From the NCBI RefSeq assembly GCF_004348345.1, contig NZ_SMJZ01000005.1, forward strand, positions 1 through 64,000: a stretch of DNA of 64,000 nucleotides, in the 5' to 3' direction. The position numbers and the translations under genes were made by a program. Position 1 is the stretch's first letter. Each line of letters begins with the position of its first letter. The notes below the pieces were generated by a model. That model was not told the DNA's origin. It made no database searches and was given only the letters and a program-made list of their open reading frames with translations. Shown piece after piece: positions 7,929 to 15,775 of this stretch. The DNA is from Nonomuraea longispora (GTDB lineage: Bacteria > Actinomycetota > Actinomycetes > Streptosporangiales > Streptosporangiaceae).

Positions 7929-8992
7929 GAGTGGATCTGCACCTTGCTGTGATCGCCCAGCACGAGGCGGTGGGCTCGGGGGGTGTGGGGCGCGGGGGTG
8001 ACCTCGACGTCGTGGCCGATCAGCGACCACTCGATCCGGCCCACCCCGGCGATGGAGGCCCTGGGCAACACGATCGAGTATTCGATCTCGCTGCCGGTGA
8101 CCGTGCAGGACGCGCCGATGGAGGTGAACGGGCCGACGTAGCTGTCGCTGATACGTGCGCCGGCACCGATGATCACCGGGCCGACCAACCGCGAACGTTC
8201 GACGACCGCGCCCGGCTCGACCACGACCCGGCCCACGAGGTCGCTGGCCACGTCGACGTGCCCGCTCACGCGCGGCTCCACCGACTCCAGGACCAGCCGG
8301 TTGACCTCCAGCATGTCGGTCACGTCGCCGGTGTCCTTCCAGTAGCCGGTGATCATGGAGGACTCGACGCGCAGCCCCGCCTCGATCAGCCACTGGATGG
8401 CGTCGGTGATCTCCAGCTCGCCCCGCCACGACGGCTTCAACTCCGCCACCGCCGCGTGCACGGCCGGGCTGAACAGGTAGACGCCGACCAGCGCCAGGTC
8501 GCTCTTCGGCCGCGCCGGCTTCTCCTCCAGGCCGATGACCCGTCCCTCGGAGTCCAGCTCGGCCACGCCGAACTGGCGCGGGTCGGCGACCTCGGTGAGC
8601 ATGATCTGGGCGGCGGGCCGCTCCCGGGCGAACCGGGCCACCAGGTCGGTGATGCCGCCCACGATGAAGTTGTCGCCCAGGTACATGACGAAGTCGTCGT
8701 CGCCCAGGAAGTCGCGGGCGATGAGCACGCCGTGGGCGAGCCCGAGTGGCGCCTCCTGCCGCAGGTACGTCACCTGCAGCCCGAACGCCGAGCCGTCGCC
8801 CACGGCCGCCTCGATCTCGGCCTGGGTGTCGCCGACCACCATGCCGAGCTCGGTGACGCCCGCCGCCGCGATCGCCTCCAGGCCGTAGAACAGGACCGGT
8901 TTGCCGGCCACCGGCACGAGTTGCTTGGCCGAGGTGTGCGTGATGGGCCGCAGCCGTGTGCCCGACCCTCCGGCGAGCACGAGTGCTTTCAC
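7925..8992 (-). CDS. rfbA: Glucose-1-phosphate thymidylyltransferase, long form
   Basis: 355 aa, starting VKALVLAGGSGTRLRP at GTG 8992. The N-terminal nucleotidyltransferase domain carries GGSGTRLRPIT and the substrate loop SAKQLVPV. The C-terminal ~110 residues form a left-handed beta-helix-type tail, as in the longer StrD-like enzymes of antibiotic and glycan clusters rather than the ~290 aa RmlA form. It makes dTDP-glucose from dTTP and glucose-1-P. The stop of the upstream transferase is two bases before the GTG. Confidence 0.92.
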   Translation of the reverse strand: MKALVLAGGSGTRLRPITHTSAKQLVPVAGKPVLFYGLEAIAAAGVTELGMVVGDTQAEIEAAVGDGSAFGLQVTYLRQEAPLGLAHGVLIARDFLGDDDFVMYLGDNFIVGGITDLVARFARERPAAQIMLTEVADPRQFGVAELDSEGRVIGLEEKPARPKSDLALVGVYLFSPAVHAAVAELKPSWRGELEITDAIQWLIEAGLRVESSMITGYWKDTGDVTDMLEVNRLVLESVEPRVSGHVDVASDLVGRVVVEPGAVVERSRLVGPVIIGAGARISDSYVGPFTSIGASCTVTGSEIEYSIVLPRASIAGVGRIEWSLIGHDVEVTPAPHTPRAHRLVLGDHSKVQIHS

Positions 8993-8994
8993 TG

Positions 8995-10449
8995 CTAGTA
9001 AGCCCCTTCTCCACGGGTCACGACGGACCAGGTCTTCCAGAGAATCTGCAGGTCGAGGATGAGCGACCAATTCTCCACATAGCGCAGGTCGAGGCGTACG
9101 GACTCCTCCCACGTCAGGTCGGAGCGGCCGCTGACCTGCCAGAGCCCGGTCATGCCCGGTCTGACGACCAGGCGGCGGCGGACGTCGGCGCCGTACTTGC
9201 CCACCTCTTCGGGCAGCGGCGGGCGGGGGCCGACGAGGGACATCTCGCCGCGGATGACGTTGAGCAGCTGGGGCAGCTCGTCGAGCGAGTATTTGCGCAG
9301 GAAGGCGCCTACGCGGGTGATCCTTGGATCGTTCCTAATCTTGAAGAGCACCCCGTCGAACTCGTTCGCGTCGAGTAGGTCGCGCTTGCGCTGCTCCGCA
9401 TCAACCACCATCGTACGAAATTTCACGACGCGGAATTCTTTGCCGCCTTTGCCGACCCTGACCTGGAAGAACAGCGCCGGCCCCGGGCTCGTCAGCCGGA
9501 TCACCATCGCGATCCCCAGCAGCGGCAGGGCGAGCAGCAGCAGCGCGGTCCCCGCCACGAGCCGGTCGAACACGGTCTTGACGAGCTGCTTCGTGCCGTC
9601 GAACTCCGGATGCTCCACGTGCAGCAGCGGCATCCCCGCCACCGGCCTGATGCTGATGCGCGGCCCCGCCACGTCGAGCAGCGCGGGCGCGACGAACAGA
9701 TCGGTACGCGCGGTCTCCAGGCTCCAGGCCAGCCGGCGCAGCGCCGCTCCGTCCAGCTCCGGGCAGGCCAGCACGGCCACGGCGTCGGCCTTCTCCCGCT
9801 CCACCGCGTTCGCCACGTCGTCGAACGACCCCAGCACGGGGACACCGTCCAGGTCGACGTCCCTGCCGCCCTCGGGAAGGCAGGCTCCCACCACCCGCAT
9901 CCCGTGGTAGGGCTGGCGCCTGAACTGCATCACCAGGTCGAGAATCGACTCCCGGTGCCCGACCGCGACCACCTGGCGCATGTAGTCGCCCACCGCTCTT
10001 CTCCGGTGAAGACGTTTGCGCATGCGATAGCGGAAATAGAGGGTGGCGAGCAGCGCCAGCGGCAACATCGCCATGACGAAACTGCGGGCGATCGTGGTCT
10101 GCGTCGCGTAGGCCATGATGGCGACCGTGGCCATCAGCCCGGCGCCGCCGTTGAAGACCGCCTTGAACTCCTCGGTGCCCTCGCCGTTGGCGCGCTGGCG
10201 GTAGGCGCCGCCCATCATGAGCGCGATCGGCCAGGCGACCACGAGGCCGAATCCCAGCAGATATTCGGCCGGCGGTACGTACACGCCGGCGACGAGCCGG
10301 ACACCCAGCACGCAGACGCACGCGAGCAGCACGCACACCATGTCGCCGGACAACAGAAGCCGCAGGTACGCCCGCGTCCAGATGCTGGACGCACGGCGCG
10401 GCACGGCCTCGAGGAGCACGACAGCGGACTCCCCAGTCCCCACCCTCAT
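8995..10449 (-). CDS. Polyprenyl-phosphate glycosyl-1-phosphate transferase (exopolysaccharide priming enzyme)
   Basis: 484 aa membrane protein of the WbaP/CpsE type. The N-terminal half has several hydrophobic helices (RLLLSGDMVCVLL, YLLGFGLVVAWPI and others) and a CoA-binding-like middle domain. A further hydrophobic segment precedes the catalytic bacterial sugar transferase domain with KFRTM, DELPQLLNV, MSLVGPRPP and PGMTGLWQVSGR. It moves a sugar-1-phosphate onto undecaprenyl phosphate, starting glycan assembly at the inner leaflet. Start ATG 10449 has a GGGTGG-like ribosome site; an in-frame ATG at 10509 is possible. It heads the rfbA-B-D run, so the sugar nucleotides are probably made for this glycan. 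Confidence 0.92.
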   Translation of the reverse strand: MRVGTGESAVVLLEAVPRRASSIWTRAYLRLLLSGDMVCVLLACVCVLGVRLVAGVYVPPAEYLLGFGLVVAWPIALMMGGAYRQRANGEGTEEFKAVFNGGAGLMATVAIMAYATQTTIARSFVMAMLPLALLATLYFRYRMRKRLHRRRAVGDYMRQVVAVGHRESILDLVMQFRRQPYHGMRVVGACLPEGGRDVDLDGVPVLGSFDDVANAVEREKADAVAVLACPELDGAALRRLAWSLETARTDLFVAPALLDVAGPRISIRPVAGMPLLHVEHPEFDGTKQLVKTVFDRLVAGTALLLLALPLLGIAMVIRLTSPGPALFFQVRVGKGGKEFRVVKFRTMVVDAEQRKRDLLDANEFDGVLFKIRNDPRITRVGAFLRKYSLDELPQLLNVIRGEMSLVGPRPPLPEEVGKYGADVRRRLVVRPGMTGLWQVSGRSDLTWEESVRLDLRYVENWSLILDLQILWKTWSVVTRGEGAY

Positions 10450-10565
10450 AGCACCACCCGATACTCGATGCACCGTTCCCTTGCATGGGTTGGCAAGTCC
10501 CACGAACATTCAAGGGCGGCGGCCCCCACTAAAGATTAAAGATCAATTCGAGAAGGGGGAATAAC

Positions 10566-10595
10566 GGTATATGTCCACAACCGGACGATTGTCGA
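10566..10595 (-). promoter_or_regulatory. Candidate promoter of the priming transferase/rfb operon
   Basis: On the minus strand TCGACA (10595-10590) is followed after 18 bases by TATACC (10571-10566), a fair sigma-70-type pair about 115 bp upstream of the transferase start. No other good promoter is visible between the two genes. Confidence 0.4.
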
Positions 10596-10651
10596 GCAGG
10601 GCGAGGGCTTGACGGAACGGTCCAGGAGTGGCAGCGCCGATGAAGTGTGAA

Positions 10652-10671
10652 CGACATTTCGTGAAATGTCG
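10652..10671. promoter_or_regulatory. Perfect 20-bp palindrome upstream of the glycan operon
   Basis: CGACATTTC and GAAATGTCG flank a central GT, giving a perfect inverted repeat. It lies 15 bp after the stop of the gene at 10686-11036 and about 60 bp upstream of the candidate -35. It could be an operator for a dimeric regulator of the glycan operon or a hairpin ending the upstream transcript; no T-run follows, which mildly favours an operator. Confidence 0.5.
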
Positions 10672-10685
10672 GCGAGCCGTACGGG

Positions 10686-11036
10686 CTAGTCGTACTCCAG
10701 GTCCGGCAGCGCGGACGGCGGGTCCGGGCTGCGCCACACGACCACCACCCCGTCGCGCGTGGAGTCCGCGGCCAGGGTCAGCCGGTCGAGATCGAAGTCC
10801 GGCAGGTAGCGCAGGCGGGCGAGAAAGGAGGCGTCCGTGGCCGAACGCGGCACGACACAGCCCTCGCCATCGCGGTCGCGCAGGATGTAGAGGACGTCCT
10901 CGCCGGCTTCCGTGACGACACGGACCTCCACGACGTCCTCCCAGGCGAGGGCCTCGACACTACCGTCAGCGTAGTGACGGGTGACGCCCTCTTCCGTGAC
11001 GTACACGTAGGAGTCCGGCATCGCATTGCCGTGCAT
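10686..11036 (-). CDS. Hypothetical protein, ~116 aa, beta-rich
   Basis: Begins MHGNAMPDSYVYVTEEGV; ATG 11021 (MPDSYVYV) is an alternative start. The sequence alternates hydrophobic and polar residues as in a small beta-sheet domain (a PH-like fold is possible) and is strongly acidic. No catalytic motif, signal peptide or membrane segment is visible. I do not recognise the family. It stands alone between the GntR gene and the glycan operon. Confidence 0.6.
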   Translation of the reverse strand: MHGNAMPDSYVYVTEEGVTRHYADGSVEALAWEDVVEVRVVTEAGEDVLYILRDRDGEGCVVPRSATDASFLARLRYLPDFDLDRLTLAADSTRDGVVVVWRSPDPPSALPDLEYD

Positions 11037-11196
11037 GGGCGCGATTCTTGCGAGTTCAGGGGTGCTCCCGCAAGGGTTCGTACGCAATGGGGCCTTTGCC
11101 GACACGCTTTCGCCGCCACGGGTGGCGCTTCAGCGGCTTGTCGAAGGCGTCTCAGCGGCGTTACGACGACTTCTCAGCGGGCGTCGCAGTAGGTCG

Positions 11197-11250
11197 CGGT
11201 GGCTTCGCGGTGGCTTCGTGGTGGCTTCGTCGCAGTGGCTTCTCAGTGGT
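11197..11250. repeat. 11-bp tandem repeat (CGGTGGCTTCG) at the GntR gene 3' end
   Basis: Three head-to-tail copies of CGGTGGCTTCG or a one-base variant run from 11197 to 11229, then a decayed AGTGGCTTCT at 11234-11243 reaches the GntR stop codon. The array is outside any supported reading frame and looks like a slippage-derived microsatellite. Confidence 0.65.
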
Positions 11251-11872
11251 GACCGACGCCCCACGAGTGGCTGAGATGCGCCGCCGCCGCGGCACGCGCC
11301 GCGTCGGGCGGGCCCTCGGCGATCGCGTCGAGCAGCTCGCGGTGCTCGCGGACCAGCACCTCCCGGTCCTCGTAGACCTCGCGCAGCCGGACCAGGCCGA
11401 GCCTCGTCTCGGCGGCCAGGGCGCCGTAGAGGCGTTCGAGCCGCGGGCTCCCGACCGCCTCGATCAGCGCCTGGTGCAGCGCCATGTGCTCGGCCACGCT
11501 CTCCGACCACGGCGCGGCGGCCGGGAGGTCGGCCATCCGGCGCAGGGCCGCGTCGGCCTCCGGCACCCGCCGCCCGGCCACCGCCTGGGCCATCAGGTCC
11601 TCCAGCGGGCGCCGGACGTACATGAGGTCGTCGAGATCGGAGAGCGTCACTTCGGGAACGTAGGCGCTGCGGTTGCGCTCGCGCCTGAGCAGGCCCTCGT
11701 GCACCAGCGTCGCCAGCGCCTCACGCACGGTCGGCCTGGCCACGCCGTACGACGCGGCGAGCTCCTGCTCGGGCAGCGAGGTGCCGGGCGCGATCTCGCC
11801 GGAGAGCACCCTGCTGCGCAGGGCGTCGGCAAGCGCGCCCACGGTCGAGACGGGTCTGAGCGGCAACGTCAC
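11243..11872 (-). CDS. GntR family regulator, FadR/FCD subfamily
   Basis: 209 aa. The N-terminal winged helix runs over residues ~10-75 with PEQELAASYGVARPTVREAL as the recognition region, followed by an all-helical FCD ligand domain with His residues in EHMALHQALIEAV and REHRELLDAI. FCD members sense organic acids or amino-acid metabolites. GTG 11872 overlaps the EamA stop as GTGA, so regulator and transporter are coupled. A TGTCTGACA palindrome of the type bound by this subfamily lies just upstream of the transporter, so autoregulation of the pair is likely (inference). Confidence 0.88.
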   Translation of the reverse strand: MTLPLRPVSTVGALADALRSRVLSGEIAPGTSLPEQELAASYGVARPTVREALATLVHEGLLRRERNRSAYVPEVTLSDLDDLMYVRRPLEDLMAQAVAGRRVPEADAALRRMADLPAAAPWSESVAEHMALHQALIEAVGSPRLERLYGALAAETRLGLVRLREVYEDREVLVREHRELLDAIAEGPPDAARAAAAAHLSHSWGVGHH

Positions 11873-12750
11873 GGCTGCGACTCTAACGCCCTTTCCCGCG
11901 TTCGTTCCGGTACGGCCACCACGACGAGGCTCAGGGCCAGCAGGACCAGCCCCGCGACCGACACCGGGGCCAGCCGCTCGCCCAGCACGACCAGGCCGAG
12001 CAGCGCCGCGACGGCCGGCTCGGCCAGCGCCAGCGTGGCGGCGGTGGCCACGGGGGTGCTGCGCAGGCCCCGGCCGTACAGGAAGTAGGACAGCGCGGTG
12101 GTCCCGAGGCCGAGGTAGAGCACGGCGGCCAGCGCGCGCGGCTCCCCCAGCCAGGCGACCCCGTTCGCCAGCAGGATGGGCAGCATGACCACCGCCGACC
12201 CGCCGAACATCACCCCCATCACGGCGTCCGACCTGGCCCCCCGGCCGATCTCCCTGGCCGCCATGACGACGTAGAAGGCGTACAGCAGCCCGCCCAGCAG
12301 CGCGAGCAGCACCCCCGACACCACCTCCCCACCCGCCTGCGTCCCGCCTCCGACGATCAGTGCGGCCGACCCGCAGATGGCCGCCGTGGTCGCCGCGGTC
12401 CAGCGCCCGCTCGGCCGTCGGCCGTGCATGAGCCAGGAGAGCAGCCCGGTGAAGACGGGCCCGCTGCCGATCGCGACCACCGTGCCGATCGCCACTCCGG
12501 TGCGGGCGACCGCCGCGAAGTAGCAGAGCTGGTACGCGGCCACCGCGGCGGCGCCCAGCAGGAGGGCTGGCCTGATCGTGTTCCTGAGGCCGGCTCCGGC
12601 GTAGAGGGCGAGTGCCGTGCCCCCGATGACGAGCCGGGCGGCGGCCAGGGCCACGGAGTCGGCGGAGACGAGCAGGCCGGCCGTGCCCGCCGTGCCCCAC
12701 AGCACGGAGGCGCCCACGACGGCGAGCGGTCCATTCCTCATGACCGCCAT
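11869..12750 (-). CDS. EamA family (DMT superfamily) transporter
   Basis: 293 aa, about ten hydrophobic helices with the internal duplication of the EamA family, starting MRNGPLAVVGASVLWGTAGT. Such proteins export amino acids or other metabolites. An AAGG six bases upstream supports ATG 12750; ATG 12741 is an alternative. First gene of a two-gene operon with the GntR regulator, whose ligand may be the transported molecule. Confidence 0.88.
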   Translation of the reverse strand: MAVMRNGPLAVVGASVLWGTAGTAGLLVSADSVALAAARLVIGGTALALYAGAGLRNTIRPALLLGAAAVAAYQLCYFAAVARTGVAIGTVVAIGSGPVFTGLLSWLMHGRRPSGRWTAATTAAICGSAALIVGGGTQAGGEVVSGVLLALLGGLLYAFYVVMAAREIGRGARSDAVMGVMFGGSAVVMLPILLANGVAWLGEPRALAAVLYLGLGTTALSYFLYGRGLRSTPVATAATLALAEPAVAALLGLVVLGERLAPVSVAGLVLLALSLVVVAVPERTRERALESQP

Positions 12751-12760
12751 TGTGCCTTAC

Positions 12761-12777
12761 TGTCTGACAATCAGACA
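12761..12777. promoter_or_regulatory. GntR/FCD-type operator
   Basis: TGTCTGA-CAA-TCAGACA is a 17-bp inverted repeat whose left part, TGTCTGACA, is itself the classic FCD half-site pair. It begins 11 bp upstream of the EamA start and overlaps the 3' end of the preceding gene, an obvious place for the co-encoded GntR protein to repress its own operon. Confidence 0.65.
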
Positions 12778-13148
12778 ACGTCGTCGAGCAGCCGGTCGAT
12801 CAGCCGTCTTGCCGGGGCCGCCACCTCTCCCGCGTAGTCGTCGAGCACCGCAAGAGCGTCGCCGAGACCGGGCACGCTCTTGCGCGGCAGGTCGAGCAGG
12901 GACTCACCCTCCGCCGTGATCTCACCTGTCACGTGGAGGGCGCCGTCCGCGGCGGCGATGGACACCTCGAACCGCATCTCGCGGCCGTCGGGCAGGGTGA
13001 AGGTGGCGCCGGTCCTCGCGCCCGCGGGAGGAAAGAAGTAGGAGAAGCGCTCGCTCCTCACGAAAGGATGATGTAACTCCGCAAGGATCTCCGACGCCCG
13101 GCTGAGGGCCGCCAGCAGCCCGGCCGCCGCCAGACTCTCGCTGTCCAC
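12771..13148 (-). CDS. Hypothetical protein, 125 aa
   Basis: GTG 13148 start; TACCCT lies seven bases upstream in leaderless spacing. The protein starts VDSESLAAAGLLAALSRASEIL and contains a beta-rich middle (FTLPDGREMRFEVSI) and a C-terminal helix. No signal peptide, membrane segment or catalytic motif is visible. The family is not recognised. Confidence 0.65.
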   Translation of the reverse strand: MDSESLAAAGLLAALSRASEILAELHHPFVRSERFSYFFPPAGARTGATFTLPDGREMRFEVSIAAADGALHVTGEITAEGESLLDLPRKSVPGLGDALAVLDDYAGEVAAPARRLIDRLLDDVV

Positions 13149-13190
13149 CCTGCCCAGGGTAGATCAGCCCGCCCGTCACTGGCCAGGCAC

Positions 13191-13256
13191 GCCGGAGCCG
13201 GGCGGGCTCACCGGTCGGTGGCGGCCGGAGTGACGGGCGGGCTCAGCGGTCGGTCG
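13191..13256. repeat. Imperfect ~32-bp direct repeat duplicating the GNAT gene 3' end
   Basis: Segments 13191-13221 and 13224-13256 align with two inserted bases and a few mismatches; both contain GGGCGGGCTCA and CGGTCGGTSG. The right copy carries the stop and last codons of the GNAT gene. An inverted partner of AGTGACGGGCGGGCT is at 13164-13179, so the region can also form a long-loop hairpin. Confidence 0.55.
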
Positions 13257-13737
13257 CGAGCCGGGCGTGGCGTTCGACGTCGTAGCGCACGCCCTCGTAG
13301 CAGAGTTTGCCGCGCTCGATCCCCTCCGGGAGGAAGCCCGCCTTGGTGGCGACCCGGCACGAGGCCGGGTTGTTGGTGCGGTGCCCCAGCTCCAGCCGGT
13401 AGAGGCCGCGCTCGGCGAACGCCCACCGGGCCAGCTCGCCGGTGGCCGCCGTCGCGACGCCCAGCCCCCTGAACGCGGGCACCACCCAGTAGGACACCCA
13501 CCCGTTGTCGTGGGCGTCGATCCCGGCGACCGCGACATTGCCCGCGACCTGCTCGCCGACCGTGACGGCGAAGGCGTGGCCGACCCCCTTCCAGGAGGCG
13601 ATCCAGCCCACGGCGTCCTGGAGGGTGACGACGGGCCACGGCGACTGGTGCCGCAGATCGGGGGACTCGAAGGCCTGCAGCACGGCGGGAGCGTCGTCGT
13701 CGCACCATTCCCGCAGCCGGATGTTCACATGGGTCAC
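13243..13737 (-). CDS. GNAT family N-acetyltransferase
   Basis: 164 aa. RGLGVATAATGELARWA (residues ~90-106) is the acetyl-CoA-binding motif A (R/Q-x2-G-x-A-type), and LGHRTNNPASCRVATKAGF is the motif B region, as in RimJ/RimL-like acetyltransferases. The acceptor is unknown. Start GTG 13737 has TAATCT exactly six bases upstream, the signature of leaderless transcription. Confidence 0.88.
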   Translation of the reverse strand: MTHVNIRLREWCDDDAPAVLQAFESPDLRHQSPWPVVTLQDAVGWIASWKGVGHAFAVTVGEQVAGNVAVAGIDAHDNGWVSYWVVPAFRGLGVATAATGELARWAFAERGLYRLELGHRTNNPASCRVATKAGFLPEGIERGKLCYEGVRYDVERHARLATDR

Positions 13738-13746
13738 CGCCCGAGA

Positions 13747-14118
13747 TTACCCAGACTGCACCTGTTGCCCGATTTGGTGGGTGGCTTCGAACTCCGCCAC
13801 CAGTTGCTTCGGCGCGGTCAGGCACCAGGCCTCGGCCACCAGCTCGAACAGTTCGTCGCGGTCGATCCTGTCGAGGTGGACCACCACCCACCCGAACCGC
13901 CCGGCCGTGAACTGCACCTCGAACACCTCGGGCCGCTCGGCCACGAGGGCGATCTGCTCCTCGATCGTGGCCTTGAGCCCGACGGTCTCGGTCGCCTCCC
14001 ACAGGTAGCCGAAGCCTTTGTCACGGACCTTCAGCCCGATCCACTCGCCGCCATGGCTCATCCGGACCTCGGGCAACTCGTCAAGCAACGCGAGGAACTC
14101 ATCGACGCTCACACCCAT
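13747..14118 (-). CDS. MmcQ/YjbR family protein
   Basis: 123 aa, starting MGVSVDEFLALLDELPEV and containing WIGLKVRDKGFGYLW and a central VQFTAGRFGWVVVHLD. This matches the small MmcQ/YjbR double-wing fold, reported to bind DNA in some members; the physiological role is unknown. It is followed after 9 bp by the GNAT gene. TACACA lies six bases before the ATG, possibly a leaderless -10. Confidence 0.8.
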   Translation of the reverse strand: MGVSVDEFLALLDELPEVRMSHGGEWIGLKVRDKGFGYLWEATETVGLKATIEEQIALVAERPEVFEVQFTAGRFGWVVVHLDRIDRDELFELVAEAWCLTAPKQLVAEFEATHQIGQQVQSG

Positions 14119-14184
14119 GCCGACTGTGTACCAGACGCCGCCGACACTTCACGGCCCCACCGTGCCGCCGCCCCGCGGAAACGA

Positions 14185-14604
14185 TCAATCGTAATAGCGG
14201 ACTTCCAGCACGTTCCCATCGGGATCGGGAAAGTAAATCGCCTCGGGAGCGATGCCCTGGGCGCCGAAGATGTTGGTCGCGGTGCCGGAGATCTCCACCC
14301 CGTGCTGTTTCAAGCGGACCTGGAGGGCGTCGAAATCCTCCTTGCCCACCGACAGGCAGAAATGGTTGATCGGATGCCCGGAGCTGCCCTTCACACCGGT
14401 GTGCTCGTCCACCCCTTTTAAGGCGTCGTACGCGATCAGATCGAGGATCGTCTCGGCCGAGATCCGCACGCTGGGAAAAGCCGCCTTTCCATCGCGAAAC
14501 TCCTCCGTCCGCACCCCGGGCAGCCCGAGCACCTGCTCGTAGAAATGCAGGGACCTTCGCTGGTCGGCAACCCAGCAGACGAGATGGTCAAGGCGCACAT
14601 CCAT
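14185..14604 (-). CDS. VOC family (glyoxalase-fold) protein
   Basis: 139 aa. Start ATG 14604 is chosen because AGGAGG ends five bases upstream; an in-frame codon at 14622 would lie upstream of that site. The protein shows the paired beta-alpha-beta-beta-beta units of the VOC fold: LDHLVCWVAD and HFYEQVLGL in the first half, NHFCLSVGKEDFD and FPDPDGNVLEV in the second. His in the LDHL and NHFC motifs and the Glu of VLEV are likely metal ligands. Substrate unknown; could be a dioxygenase, a lyase or a resistance protein. Confidence 0.85.
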   Translation of the reverse strand: MDVRLDHLVCWVADQRRSLHFYEQVLGLPGVRTEEFRDGKAAFPSVRISAETILDLIAYDALKGVDEHTGVKGSSGHPINHFCLSVGKEDFDALQVRLKQHGVEISGTATNIFGAQGIAPEAIYFPDPDGNVLEVRYYD

Positions 14605-14895
14605 GAAAACCTCCTGCTCCAATATCTGCCGCCCGCCGCTCCTTGTCCACCTGTTGATCCACCTGTCCGCGACTTTGTGCCTGCGCGAAACACGTGGTTA
14701 ACGTCGAGTTAGCGGTGATGACCTGCGCGGTTGAGCCGGCTGCGGCATTCTCGCCCACAATGCGGATGTGATGGAGATCATCGCCACCGGGACCAATAAT
14801 AGTCGCAGGCTTTCCGAATGAGGATGGGCCCCCGTGCGGGCCTGCCCCGCGAAACGGCAGGAGGAGCCTCGCGGGACCGGCCGGGGGCAGCGGTC

Positions 14896-15654
14896 CTACG
14901 GCAGGCGGTAGACGGAGACGTGCGAACGTGACTCCGCGGTGAACTCGGCACCGGTCCAGTCGGCGTGCCTCGTCTCCAGCTCGAACCCGGCCAGCTGCGC
15001 CATGAGGTCGAGCTCGGCCGGCCAGATGTAGCGGTGCGGGCTGCGGAACAGCTCGGCCCGCTTGCCCCCGTCGAAGGTGAAGTGGTGCGAGACGACCAGC
15101 TGGCGCAGCACGTCGTAGGTGTCGAGGCCGATGTAGCCGGATTCGGCGGTGAAGACCGTCGCCGGCTGGCCCGGGGGCAGCTTGCGCAGCTCGGGCACCC
15201 ACAACTCGATCACGAACCGGCCGCCGGGCTCCAGGTGGCGGGCGGCATTGCGGAAGCACGCGACCTGTTCGGCCTGGGTGAGCAGGTTGGAGATGGTGTT
15301 GAAGACGAGGTAGACGAGGGAGTAGGACCCCGGGGCGGAGGCGGTCGCCATGTCGCCGGCGATCACCGGGATCGTCGCCTCGTCCACCTTGGTACGCAGC
15401 TGCTCGATCATCGGCCTCGACAGCTCGATGCCGGTGACCGGCACCCCACGCTCGGCGAGTGGCACGCCCACGCGGCCGGTCCCGATGGCGAACTCGAGCG
15501 CCCGCCCGCCGCCCGCGAGCTCGGCGAGGCGATCCACGGCCGGCCCCAGCACCTCGGGCGCGAACATGCCGGTGCCCGGCGTGTCGTAGCGCCGGGCCGC
15601 CTCGGCGTCCCAGATGCGCTCCTGCGTGAACTCCGGCTCCGCCGCTCCTGTCAT
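14896..15654 (-). CDS. Class I SAM-dependent methyltransferase
   Basis: 252 aa. FAIGTGRVGVPLAERG (residues ~53-69) is motif I and GDMAT the motif II region of a Rossmann methyltransferase; VYLVFNTISNLLTQ is typical of the actinobacterial small-molecule group. The acceptor is unknown. The 290 bp between this gene and the VOC gene contain no supported gene; a GC-rich hairpin-forming stretch near 14826-14880 may end transcription. Confidence 0.85.
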   Translation of the reverse strand: MTGAAEPEFTQERIWDAEAARRYDTPGTGMFAPEVLGPAVDRLAELAGGGRALEFAIGTGRVGVPLAERGVPVTGIELSRPMIEQLRTKVDEATIPVIAGDMATASAPGSYSLVYLVFNTISNLLTQAEQVACFRNAARHLEPGGRFVIELWVPELRKLPPGQPATVFTAESGYIGLDTYDVLRQLVVSHHFTFDGGKRAELFRSPHRYIWPAELDLMAQLAGFELETRHADWTGAEFTAESRSHVSVYRLP

Positions 15655-15775
15655 GCCGTACGTCCCATCTCACCTGCGGTTGATGATGTGCCCAGGTGAC
15701 CAACAGTAGGCAGCCCGCGAGCCCGGCGTCGAACAGATTTCCGCCGGGCCGCGGCGCCCTCCCGGCGGGGCGGTG

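Noticed and set aside
11197-11250. Possible regulatory iterons of GntR
   Set aside because: The repeats lie at the 3' end of the gene and lack symmetry; tandem slippage is simpler.
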